A stretch of DNA of 27,523 nucleotides, taken from assembly GCA_002887195.1 (NCBI GenBank), contig PJAB01000408.1:1-27523 (forward strand), read 5' to 3'. Position 1 is the first letter of the stretch. Every line of letters starts with the position of its first letter. The notes beneath the pieces were generated by a model. The model had not been told where the DNA came from, made no database searches, and was given only the letters and a program-made list of their open reading frames with translations. This document shows, in pieces, positions 11,610-18,799 of the stretch. A program made the position numbers and the translations under genes. The stretch comes from Chrysochromulina parva (taxonomy: Eukaryota > Haptophyta > Prymnesiales > Chrysochromulinaceae).

Positions 11610-12084
11610 AGCCGTTGTTCGAGCATGGTTGAGGACCTCCGTTCCAAAGTCGGCCGACGTGGAGTCGAGCGCTGAGCCGAGAATAGAACCTAGTCTTAGA
11701 ACCGAATACCGTAGTGCGGAAAGTACCACGTGTACAACTAAGAGTTCCCAGTGGCAGTGCACCGTGGCCCAGTGCGGGTGCGTCACGACGCTGGAGACTC
11801 GACTCAGCCCGGACTCGGTTCCGAAATGTGAAATAAAATCAGGTGCGGTGGGGATCGCATAGAGTGTGTGAATCCAGATGAAAGAATACCTCCCCTTCTC
11901 CGGGGTTCTACCTCTTTGAGTCAATCACTCAGTTCAAAATCAGGAGGTGGGGATAGTGTGCGAATCCAGACAGAAAACCATCGACATGACTAGGGTCAGG
12001 GCCGAAGCCCGGGGCCGTCTTGGTATATTGAGCGTGCCAAAGCCGCGGGCTCCGCAGGTCCAATTATTGATCATTATGCGACGC
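11610..12084. other. Convergent intergenic region with imperfect direct repeat
   Basis: This 475-bp stretch separates the 3' ends of the giant gene (+) and the phospholipase B-like gene (-). It holds two imperfect copies of a roughly 45-bp sequence, each starting AAAATCAGG and continuing through GTGGGGAT, AGTGTG and GAATCCAGA, at about 11836-11885 and 11937-11980. An AATAAA sequence overlaps the first copy near 11831 and may be a polyadenylation signal. No open frame looks coding. Confidence 0.5.
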
Positions 12085-13761
12085 CTAAGCTCCAGGCAGG
12101 AAGGAGCCCCACTTGTAGTCGAAGCAGTGCGGGTGGCCCTCATGTTTCGTCGATTCGAAGGCGGCCGTCCAGCAGAACGTGGGCTGGTCGTCGTTCGTGG
12201 GACCGGCGCGTCCGAAGGAGATGAGACCCGACGCGGCTGCGCTCACTGTCGAGTACTTTGCGTCGATGCCGCCGCCCGCGCTGCGGTCAATGATGACCAG
12301 CTCGTCATTGGCGTGTAGGTCGCCCCGGCTCATGATCGCCTGTGCGGGCGACTTGGCAACCGTTTCTCCACTTGCCTGGTAATCGTTCCACGCGATCATG
12401 CGTGCCATCCCTGCCGGGCTCGTCACCTCTGCCTGATGCTCCTCAAAGATCTTGTACCGAACCGACTCCGTGTACTCGCTGGTCGCGCCCGCAATCGCTT
12501 TGGTCTGCGGGTAGAAGAGAACATTGAAGCTGGGCCAGTAGCCATACCGATTGAGGTGGGCGCTCTGGTCCTCGCCATGCACGAGGCCGGGCACCTCCTC
12601 GGCCACCCAAAACGTGTCCTCGAGCAACTCTTGGCCCACGCTCGTGCTCTTCATGGCGAGCGTCACGTCGATCACCTGCCATTGGTTGTTATATGTGCCC
12701 GACGCATGCGTCGCGAAGGCGGAGACCCACGAGGGAGCCGAGAGTGCGAGCTGGTTGGCGACCATCGAGCGCACCCAGCAGAGCACGGACTGGGGCGTGA
12801 TCGCCTGGTACGCCTTCTGGTCCTCGATATTCACCGAGGTCTCGATGACGCCAAGTGTTGTACGCGAGGCGTCCTCACGAACCAAATAGTAATCGTCGAT
12901 GGACGCAAGGAAGCCAGGCGAGGACGACATCGAGACCGTGCGCAGCAACGTGCTTCCATTGTGACGAGAGGGCAGCGTCAGGTGCTTGAAGATGCGCGGC
13001 GCCGCGGTTGCGTAGGTGTCCCACGTCGCATGCCCAAAGTAGAGCTCCCGCTTATCCCCAGCCAGTTTGAAGAGCGACGAGCAGTGAAAGGCCGGTAGCG
13101 CCGAGGAGTTGCCGACAGCGAGCGGCTGGAAGCCGCGAGCGGCACGGCCTTTGCGCCCGGCAAACTGTGGCTCGCTGATGGCGCCCTGCAGGTCGTAGAG
13201 GTCGCCTTCCAGGTTGACCCACAGCAAGTCACGGCTACTCAGAGGGGGTAATGGCGCCGCACCCGCGGCGCTCTTTTTCTGCGCCAGCTCGTAGCCGGCG
13301 ACCAATCCATCGAAGCGATCGAGCACCGTGCCGACCGACATCCAGTAGTCGCTCGTCGGAGCGAATTTCTCCACTTGCGTGCGCACCCACTTGTCGTTCT
13401 CAGTCACAAAAGAGAGCAGCTTGCGAGATGGACCCGACGGGCCGAACTCGTACACGTTGTTGTAAAACGAGACAATTTCTGCCGCGGTCTGGTAGCCCTC
13501 GGCGTACCCCGCGGCGTACGCGGCGAGGCGCGGTTCCGTGCCCAGCGGCGAGGCGATGTCGAGCGTGGCAAAGCCAGTGGTTAGGTTGGTGGAGATGTTG
13601 TAAGTGGAAGTGGCCGTTGAGTCCTTGGTGATGATACCCTCCTGGATGACACACGATGGCGCAACGTCGGTGGACGAGGGCTTGCAATAGACCGATACTA
13701 GTGCGCTCGGCTTGACAGTGACCGCAGAAGCGGTCAAGGGAACCGAAGCAAGCCACAGCAT
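12085..13761 (-). CDS. Phospholipase B-like (PLBL/lamina ancestor) protein
   Basis: A single exon encodes 558 residues, within the usual 550-590 of this family. The start is ATG with a short hydrophobic leader (LWLASVPLTASAV), suggesting secretion or a lysosome/vacuole-type destination. Family blocks are visible: FHCSSLFKL with C227, then LYFGHATWDTY, and a C-terminal block with AWNDYQ, SRGDL and GHPHCFDYKWGSF. In characterised PLBD proteins the Cys of this HCS motif becomes the N-terminal nucleophile after self-cleavage (Ntn-hydrolase fold), and C227 sits close to the expected place. Proposed role: lysosomal amidase or phospholipase-like hydrolase; the true substrates of the family are unsettled. 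It is divergent from the GT77 gene, 154 bp away. Several NxS/T sites agree with a secreted glycoprotein. Confidence 0.85.
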   Translation of the reverse strand: MLWLASVPLTASAVTVKPSALVSVYCKPSSTDVAPSCVIQEGIITKDSTATSTYNISTNLTTGFATLDIASPLGTEPRLAAYAAGYAEGYQTAAEIVSFYNNVYEFGPSGPSRKLLSFVTENDKWVRTQVEKFAPTSDYWMSVGTVLDRFDGLVAGYELAQKKSAAGAAPLPPLSSRDLLWVNLEGDLYDLQGAISEPQFAGRKGRAARGFQPLAVGNSSALPAFHCSSLFKLAGDKRELYFGHATWDTYATAAPRIFKHLTLPSRHNGSTLLRTVSMSSSPGFLASIDDYYLVREDASRTTLGVIETSVNIEDQKAYQAITPQSVLCWVRSMVANQLALSAPSWVSAFATHASGTYNNQWQVIDVTLAMKSTSVGQELLEDTFWVAEEVPGLVHGEDQSAHLNRYGYWPSFNVLFYPQTKAIAGATSEYTESVRYKIFEEHQAEVTSPAGMARMIAWNDYQASGETVAKSPAQAIMSRGDLHANDELVIIDRSAGGGIDAKYSTVSAAASGLISFGRAGPTNDDQPTFCWTAAFESTKHEGHPHCFDYKWGSFLPGA

Positions 13762-13915
13762 GTTACGGCTGTACCCCCCTTTTCTTCCCCACGTCGGCGT
13801 GAGCGTGAATGTGAATATGTGTATGTGTGATTTGTTTTGGGTCTGTATTGTCTTCCCTTCTGAGCTTTGTACGTGTTATGTGTAGTAACATGATTTCTAA
13901 CACCGGTCAATCACT
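13762..13915. promoter_or_regulatory. Shared divergent promoter region
   Basis: Only 154 bp separate the ATGs of two head-to-head genes, so both core promoters and 5' UTRs must lie here. The DNA has a GTGAATGTGAATATGTGTATGTGTG purine/pyrimidine-alternating stretch and a small inverted pair GTTA...TAAC near 13877-13890. No TATA box is evident. Assignment as a promoter is by position only. Confidence 0.45.
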
Positions 13916-15988
13916 ATGGCACCGCGCGTCTTTCCACTCGTCTGCGCGGTCTCCGTGATGCTCTTCTACCTCATCGGGTACTCCAGCATCTCCATGCAGG
14001 CGCCGCCAGCGGCTGTGATTGCTACAGCTATTGAGCGAGCGGCGCCGATGGACGTCGTGGATCGCCGTGGCCTGCAGGCGTTAGCGCTCACCTCTTCTGC
14101 TGTTGCTGCGACCGTGCCGATCGAGGCATCGCCCCCCGCACGTACCGGGCTGGTACTCGACGGCAGCCTCGAGGCGGCACTGCGCTATGCCGTGCCGCCC
14201 GGAAAGCCCAAGTTTTTGCTCGTGACGTTTGGTAACCTCGGCGTCAAGGATCAGCTGCTCAACTTTGTGGCGCATGTGAAGCGCGCCGGCGCGCAGCACG
14301 TCGTCGGCGCGGTCGACGTGGGCGCCTTTGATTTGATTCTGGCGCAGGGCTCGCCGGCGTACAAGACGCCGCTCGCTTCGGAGGCGTACCAGATGGACGG
14401 CTCCAACCAGCATGCGTCGAGCTCCTGGAAGAAGTTTGCGGGCATGCGCACGGGCGAGGTGATGAAGATCGTCGCGGCGGGCTACACGGTGATGCACACC
14501 GATTGCGACGTCGTGTGGCTTCGCGACCCAATGCCGTACGTCATGTGCGAGACGGCCGGCTGGAACCGCGACGCGCCGAGCGTCGCCGAGCGCTACCCAT
14601 GCGAACCGTTACGGGAGGCCGACGTCATGGTCTCGTCGGACAACATGTCACCCGACAAGGATGCGCAGGCACACGCGAGCTACGCGGCGGGCGGCACCTT
14701 CAACACGGGCCTGCTCCTCATCCGGAGCTCGCTGGGGGGCGTGCGCTTCGTCAAGGAGTGGCACCGGCTTGTGGTGAGCCCGGACCGAGGCTCGCGCTTT
14801 GCAGCGCTCACCTCCGACCAGCAGGTGTTCAACCACATGATGCGCAAGCCAAACGAGTGGCCTGGCATCTCCGCGCCGCACGGCGCGTGGGTGATGGATG
14901 CATGGGATAAGACGCTCCGGCTGGGTGCGCTCGCGATGCCTCTCTTCATGAATGGGCACGGCTACTTCGTGCAGCGGGCACACGTGCGCCTGGGGTTCAC
15001 ACCCCTCGCTGTGCACGCCACGTACTCGCTCGACAACCACGATAACGTCGCCAAGCGCCAGCGCTTTCGCGAGGCTGGCCTGTGGGAGGCGGACGATGAC
15101 GCATATTACGGCAAGGGACGCGGCTACCTAGCGCTCAACGGCACGCTCTCGCCGGCGCTGCAGGCGAAGATCAAAGAATTTGTATCTAAGGGGATGCCGC
15201 CGACCAACATCGGCGTGCATGCGCTTGCACTCGCGGAGTACGTGAATGAGCTGCGTGACGCGCTTGCGCTCGCGACGATCCTCAAGCGCACGCTCATACT
15301 GCCGCGCTGGGCGTGCTACTGCGATCGTCTCTGGTCGGGCTCCGATGACATCTTCTCCAGCGGCTGCATGTACAACGGCGCCGAGATGGGCAAGTTCGTC
15401 CCCTTCACGTGTCCGATGGACCACGTGCTCTCGCCCGCAGCATGGGAGCGCGTCGGGCTCCCATACCGCGACCCTTCCTTCCTGAGCTCGCCGCGTCGGC
15501 CCAAGGGGCCCGTCGTTGAGATCAACCTGCTCCCTCGCGCCCAGTGGAACAAATTCAAGAAGGATGCCAAGCCAGTCGAGTTGTCGACCGCAGCGAGTGC
15601 ATCGGGGAAGGCCGCGGCGAACCCCACTTTCCTTGAACCCGGGGACACATTGCCTCTCGGCGCCACCGCCGAAGAGGCGCGCGAGGCGCTCAGCAAGTTG
15701 GACGCTCCCGTTCTGATCTTGCCGCACGCGCGCGGGGTGCTCTGCGAAGCAGGCACCTCGGCGGAAGTGAGCCACATCAACAGCCTCGCCAGCCAGCTGC
15801 TGCGTGTGCCGCAATGGTGCGCCAAGTGCTATCAGCCGTGCGCCTCGGAGCTCTCCAAGTGGCTCTCGCCCGAGCAGCTGCAACGCGGCGTGCAAGGCTC
15901 GAACTACTACTGCCTCGACGTCGCGCTGCCACCTGCCTTTCGCGAGGGTCAGTGCGTGCTCAATGGTGACTACTCAACGTCAAATTGA
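13916..15988 (+). CDS. GT77-family glycosyltransferase, XEG113-like arabinosyltransferase type
   Basis: A single exon encodes 690 residues. Residues 5-28 form one membrane span after a short basic N-terminus, giving a type II Golgi topology. The GT-A catalytic domain carries LLVTFGN, then HTDCDVVWLRDP with the metal- and nucleotide-sugar-binding DxD at D196/D198, then GGTFNTGLLLIRSS and LTSDQQVFNHM, all typical of the nucleotide-diphospho-sugar transferase fold in GT77. The C-terminal half contains LATILKRTLILPRW, CYCDRLW and VPFTCPMDHV, a Cys-rich block like that following the catalytic domain in plant XEG113-type arabinosyltransferases. Likely role: adding a pentose or related sugar to a secreted glycoprotein or polysaccharide in the Golgi. 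The acceptor and sugar cannot be told from sequence. Confidence 0.8.
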   Translation: MAPRVFPLVCAVSVMLFYLIGYSSISMQAPPAAVIATAIERAAPMDVVDRRGLQALALTSSAVAATVPIEASPPARTGLVLDGSLEAALRYAVPPGKPKFLLVTFGNLGVKDQLLNFVAHVKRAGAQHVVGAVDVGAFDLILAQGSPAYKTPLASEAYQMDGSNQHASSSWKKFAGMRTGEVMKIVAAGYTVMHTDCDVVWLRDPMPYVMCETAGWNRDAPSVAERYPCEPLREADVMVSSDNMSPDKDAQAHASYAAGGTFNTGLLLIRSSLGGVRFVKEWHRLVVSPDRGSRFAALTSDQQVFNHMMRKPNEWPGISAPHGAWVMDAWDKTLRLGALAMPLFMNGHGYFVQRAHVRLGFTPLAVHATYSLDNHDNVAKRQRFREAGLWEADDDAYYGKGRGYLALNGTLSPALQAKIKEFVSKGMPPTNIGVHALALAEYVNELRDALALATILKRTLILPRWACYCDRLWSGSDDIFSSGCMYNGAEMGKFVPFTCPMDHVLSPAAWERVGLPYRDPSFLSSPRRPKGPVVEINLLPRAQWNKFKKDAKPVELSTAASASGKAAANPTFLEPGDTLPLGATAEEAREALSKLDAPVLILPHARGVLCEAGTSAEVSHINSLASQLLRVPQWCAKCYQPCASELSKWLSPEQLQRGVQGSNYYCLDVALPPAFREGQCVLNGDYSTSN

Positions 15989-16450
15989 GGGGGGGGGTCG
16001 TGTGAGTCTGACCTGACTGACTGACCGTATTCACAACAAAAAGGAAGGCTTGTCAGTGTGAGTGTGGACTCAAAGTGTCACGCATCGAGACTCGCACTCG
16101 GGCCAAAATGAGCTTTCCTGACACTTTCGGCGACTTGACACTTTTGTCACCGGCAGTGCGGTGGCTGCGGTCGATTGCGTTCACGCAGTGCGGTCAATTT
16201 CCCGCGCAGAGCAGTGGTTCCCCCCGCACAGCGGTTGATTCCCCCGCACTGCGGGAGCGTTTTCTTTGAAACCCCATCAAGTCAAGTCAAGTCTATACCG
16301 GAAGCCTATCGAATGTTGACTTGACTTGACTTGACTTGACTTGACTAACCCCATCCCAGCTGACCTTTTTGTTCCTCCCTGTTTTCCTTGACTGCGCCGA
16401 CTGTAAAGGAGCGGTGGGAGAGTGTCCCTGTCAAGTCGGTGCAAGGGTCG
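15989..16450. other. Repeat-rich intergenic region upstream of the first SNARE gene
   Basis: The 462 bp hold GCAGTGCGG at 16153-16161 and 16185-16193 with its inverse CCGCACTGC at 16244-16252, several AAAGTGTCA/TGACACTTT inverted words between 16070 and 16145, and the pentamer-flanked element at 16277-16348. A pyrimidine-rich stretch at about 16365-16389 and a CTAACCCCATCCCAG sequence at 16345-16359 resemble a branch site and 3' splice site, so 5' exons or a 5' UTR intron of the SNARE gene may lie here. Confidence 0.4.
16277..16348 (-). mobile_element. Short element copy A, pentamer inverted termini, internally deleted core
   Basis: The left arm is TCAAGTCAAGTCAAGTC (16277-16293) and the right arm is a run of TTGAC units to TTGACTAAC. 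Between them the core reads TATACCGGAAGCCTATCGAATGT, the reverse complement of the core of the copy at 24117-24199 but missing about 21 bp of its interior. The missing part is bounded by ATAC words in the longer copy, in agreement with deletion between short direct repeats. No coding capacity, so if mobile it is non-autonomous. Confidence 0.55.
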
Positions 16451-16747
16451 ATGCAGCAGCATGCAAGCCTATTGCAAGAGCAGGATGGTGCGCTGGATCA
16501 GCTCGAAGGCGGCATCAAGCGCATCAAGGCGCTGGGCGGTGTGATGAAGACGGAGCTCGCAGAGCAGCAGGTCATGCTGGATGCACTTGATGAAGACCTA
16601 GAACAGGCCGACTCGCAAATGCAGTCAATGACAAAGAAGCTGAACACATTGATAGACGACACCAAGAAAAACGACTATGCGCAGTATGGCATCATTGCCT
16701 GCTTGTGCTTGCTCTTGGGCTTTTTGACATTTCTCGTCATGAGCTGA
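16451..16747 (+). CDS. Qc-SNARE (syntaxin-6/8, SYP5/6-like), first tandem copy
   Basis: From the ATG at 16451 the frame gives 98 residues: a complete SNARE motif (about 5-65) with a central-layer Gln in AEQQVMLDALDEDL, then a C-terminal anchor YGIIACLCLLLGFLTFLVM (about 79-97). The QEQDGALDQLEGGIKRIK opening and LDALDEDL block match Qc-SNAREs of the endosome/trans-Golgi syntaxin-6, -8 and -10 group. Those proteins usually have an N-terminal domain, absent here. The frame is open upstream to 16388 without another ATG, so an upstream exon is possible. Minimal SNAREs of about this length also exist (Sft1/Bet1 class). About two thirds identical to the neighbour at 17503-17799. Confidence 0.75.
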   Translation: MQQHASLLQEQDGALDQLEGGIKRIKALGGVMKTELAEQQVMLDALDEDLEQADSQMQSMTKKLNTLIDDTKKNDYAQYGIIACLCLLLGFLTFLVMS

Positions 16748-17502
16748 GCGGGACATAGTGACTCACTATGCGTAGCAAATGCAGCGTTGCGCGGTGGCTG
16801 AGCGAGTCCATCGAATCTACGTCGCGCGGCGGCAAGCTTGATGGCTCGCGCAAATTTGATAACTGCCACTCGACCGGCTACCGCGCAAGAAGCTCTACGT
16901 GGCCTGAAAGCGCACCGGCGGCCAGAAAGCGCACCGGAAACTTGCACTGCGAATGCCGCAGCGTGCTCAAGGCTCGATACATGTTCGGGCTCGAGACGAT
17001 GTGCTGGCACGAGCTGGCATCGCAGCGCGACGAATAGAGGACGATCTGCGCAGTTGAACTCGTACGTCGTAGTAAACAGTTGCGTAGAGTCTGGTGGCCT
17101 CATGTGCTTGCAATTCGAAGGGGGCTTGCATATTGTCACAGAATGTCGCGAATATTTCCATACACTTCGACTGTGCCTCACACTAGGCGCCCGTTTTCGG
17201 CTGAGACTCTTGTGCTTGTCTTGAGTAACTCTTTACTCTTGAGCGGTTGGGGAGACATCGAGACAATCGACAGCGAGTAGGGTCAGATTAGAATGCTTGG
17301 GTATGGATGACAGACAAGCTCCAGAAGGTCGGCGTGATGAAAATAGTCCCTGAACTTCATAGAGGGCCGACTGTTCACAGCTCGGCGACAAATTCGGTGT
17401 CCTCCTTGTTGGGGAGCGGTGCGCTTGCAACCACAATCGCGGCTGCGTTGGATCCTCGGGAGCGCCGACCGGACGTCTGGTTAGTAATTTCACGCCAGGA
17501 CG
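16748..17502. other. Region between the SNARE copies
   Basis: The first 20 bp or so after the stop (GAGCTGAGCGGGAC) are shared with the DNA after the second SNARE gene, marking the edge of the duplicated unit. A 13-bp direct repeat GAAAGCGCACCGG lies at 16906-16918 and 16925-16937. A short open frame of 89 codons at 16768-17037 matches nothing recognised and has no supporting feature. The region may hold a 5' exon of the second SNARE, but no convincing splice pair was found. Confidence 0.35.
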
Positions 17503-17799
17503 ATGCAGCAGCACGCAGGCCTATTACAAGAGCAGGACGATGCTCTGGATACGCTCGAGGGCGGCATCAAGCGCATCAAGGCGCTGGGCAAAGTGATGGA
17601 GACGGAGCTAAAAGAGCAGGCTGTTATCCTGGAATCGCTCGATGAAGATATTGATAAGGCCGACTCAAACATGCAGTCGTTGCAAAAGAAGATGGGCGCC
17701 ATGATCGAAGACGCCAAGAGCAGTGACAGGGCGCTTTGGGGCATCATCGCCTTTTTGACCTTGCTCCTGGGCTTTTTGACGATGATGGTTTTCTCGTGA
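17503..17799 (+). CDS. Qc-SNARE (syntaxin-6/8, SYP5/6-like), second tandem copy
   Basis: 98 residues from the ATG at 17503, which sits in the same MQQHA context as in the first copy. The frame is closed by stops just upstream, so either translation starts here or an acceptor such as CGCCAG at 17493-17498 joins an upstream exon. The SNARE motif has the central Gln in KEQAVILESLDEDI. The anchor is WGIIAFLTLLLGFLTMMVF. Paralog comparison: 66 of 98 positions identical by eye, with LEGGIKRIKALG and LLLGFLT fully conserved. Near the 3' end this copy has 8 extra bases (GATGATGG), which shift the frame so that it stops at TCG TGA just before the TGAGCTGA that ends copy one. Expected role: vesicle fusion in the endosomal or Golgi system. 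Confidence 0.75.
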   Translation: MQQHAGLLQEQDDALDTLEGGIKRIKALGKVMETELKEQAVILESLDEDIDKADSNMQSLQKKMGAMIEDAKSSDRALWGIIAFLTLLLGFLTMMVFS

Positions 17800-18799
17800 T
17801 GAGCTGAGCGGGACGTGGCGACGCAGCGAGCGTACCCCGTATGTACTAGGTAGCGAACACCCTGATGTTACTTTCACGCCACGAAAACCTACGATCCGAT
17901 AGTCTAGGACGATTCTGTTCCGTAAAGCGTAATCGGCGTGATCTCGAGGACGTGTTCGGAGTTCGCCCCGGCGGGCGGAGCGACCAACGTCGCGTGACGG
18001 CGATCTGGATCTGGCCGGACGCCTCGGAGTCGAATGGTATCGGCGCCCCGCCCCCCGTCCTGTGTGGCGCACCTTTAGCACCACCAGCGCAAGTAAGTAA
18101 GTAAGTAAGTAACACACGCCAACAGGCAGCGTACACGTGGCGAGGGGGATACCCAGGCATACAGAGCGTGTACGGTGTTCAGCAGCCGAGTGTTGGTGCT
18201 GATGAAAGTCATCAGTCAACGCTCGCCCGCGGCTCAAGAGCGGAGGTGTCAACAATAGGGGGCGGGGGCGCACGGTCGCGTAGCCGAGATCGCCATTGCT
18301 GTACGTCTCTTTCCCGCTCTTGTCGCTGCCGCGCCGCCACGCGACGAGTGGCCCGTCGACTCGCCGGTCCGGCCTGTGCGACACGCGGACCGAAGAGCTC
18401 GGCTTCCAGCCTCCTCGCCTCGGCGCGCAGATCCGCGGAGAGGTATGAGACGCTTACCACCAGCGCACCGCATTAGTGTGGCTGTCAAACTTATCGTGTC
18501 AAACACGGCGCGCAATGCGCAGACGGGAGACCGGAGACGCCCAACGGCCCAAGTGCGCTCACGGCCCGTCGCATCTCGCCCTGAGTCTTTCATCCCGGCT
18601 CTGGCGCTCCTGTCTTCTCTCTAACCTCTAAGGTGCCGCCACGCCGCTCGCGTCATCTTTGCCCACCCGCCTTGCCGTTCGCCACTGCCTCGCCCCACGC
18701 CGCGCATGTCCCTGAACCACCCGGTCCGACAGCTACTGCACGTGTTGCCATCATGGAGTTAGATCCGTCCCAGGCTCTACTCAGGGTCAGATGTCGAGG
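17800..18799. other. 1-kb convergent intergenic region before the kinesin 3' end
   Basis: It lies between the 3' ends of the second SNARE gene (+) and the kinesin gene (-). It holds the residue of the SNARE 3' flank homology and an AAGT microsatellite. The open frames here are short and do not resemble known proteins. The length is larger than other convergent gaps in the window, so an unrecognised small gene or ncRNA cannot be excluded. Confidence 0.4.
18091..18112 (+). repeat. (AAGT)5 microsatellite
   Basis: Five tandem AAGT units plus AA form a pure tetranucleotide run in non-coding DNA. Every unit also contains GTAAGT, the consensus 5' splice-site word. Confidence 0.9.

Noticed and set aside
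16795..16870. Possible tRNA suggested by an A-box-like GGTGGCTGAGCG
   Set aside because: No B box (GGTTCGANTCC-like) lies at the right distance and no cloverleaf could be drawn.
16768..17037. 89-codon open frame between the SNARE genes
   Set aside because: No similarity recognised, composition unlike the neighbouring genes, no sign of constraint. Kept only as a remark on the region.
18091..18112. Array of GTAAGT words as alternative 5' splice sites
   Set aside because: It is a plain AAGT microsatellite with no coding exon next to it.
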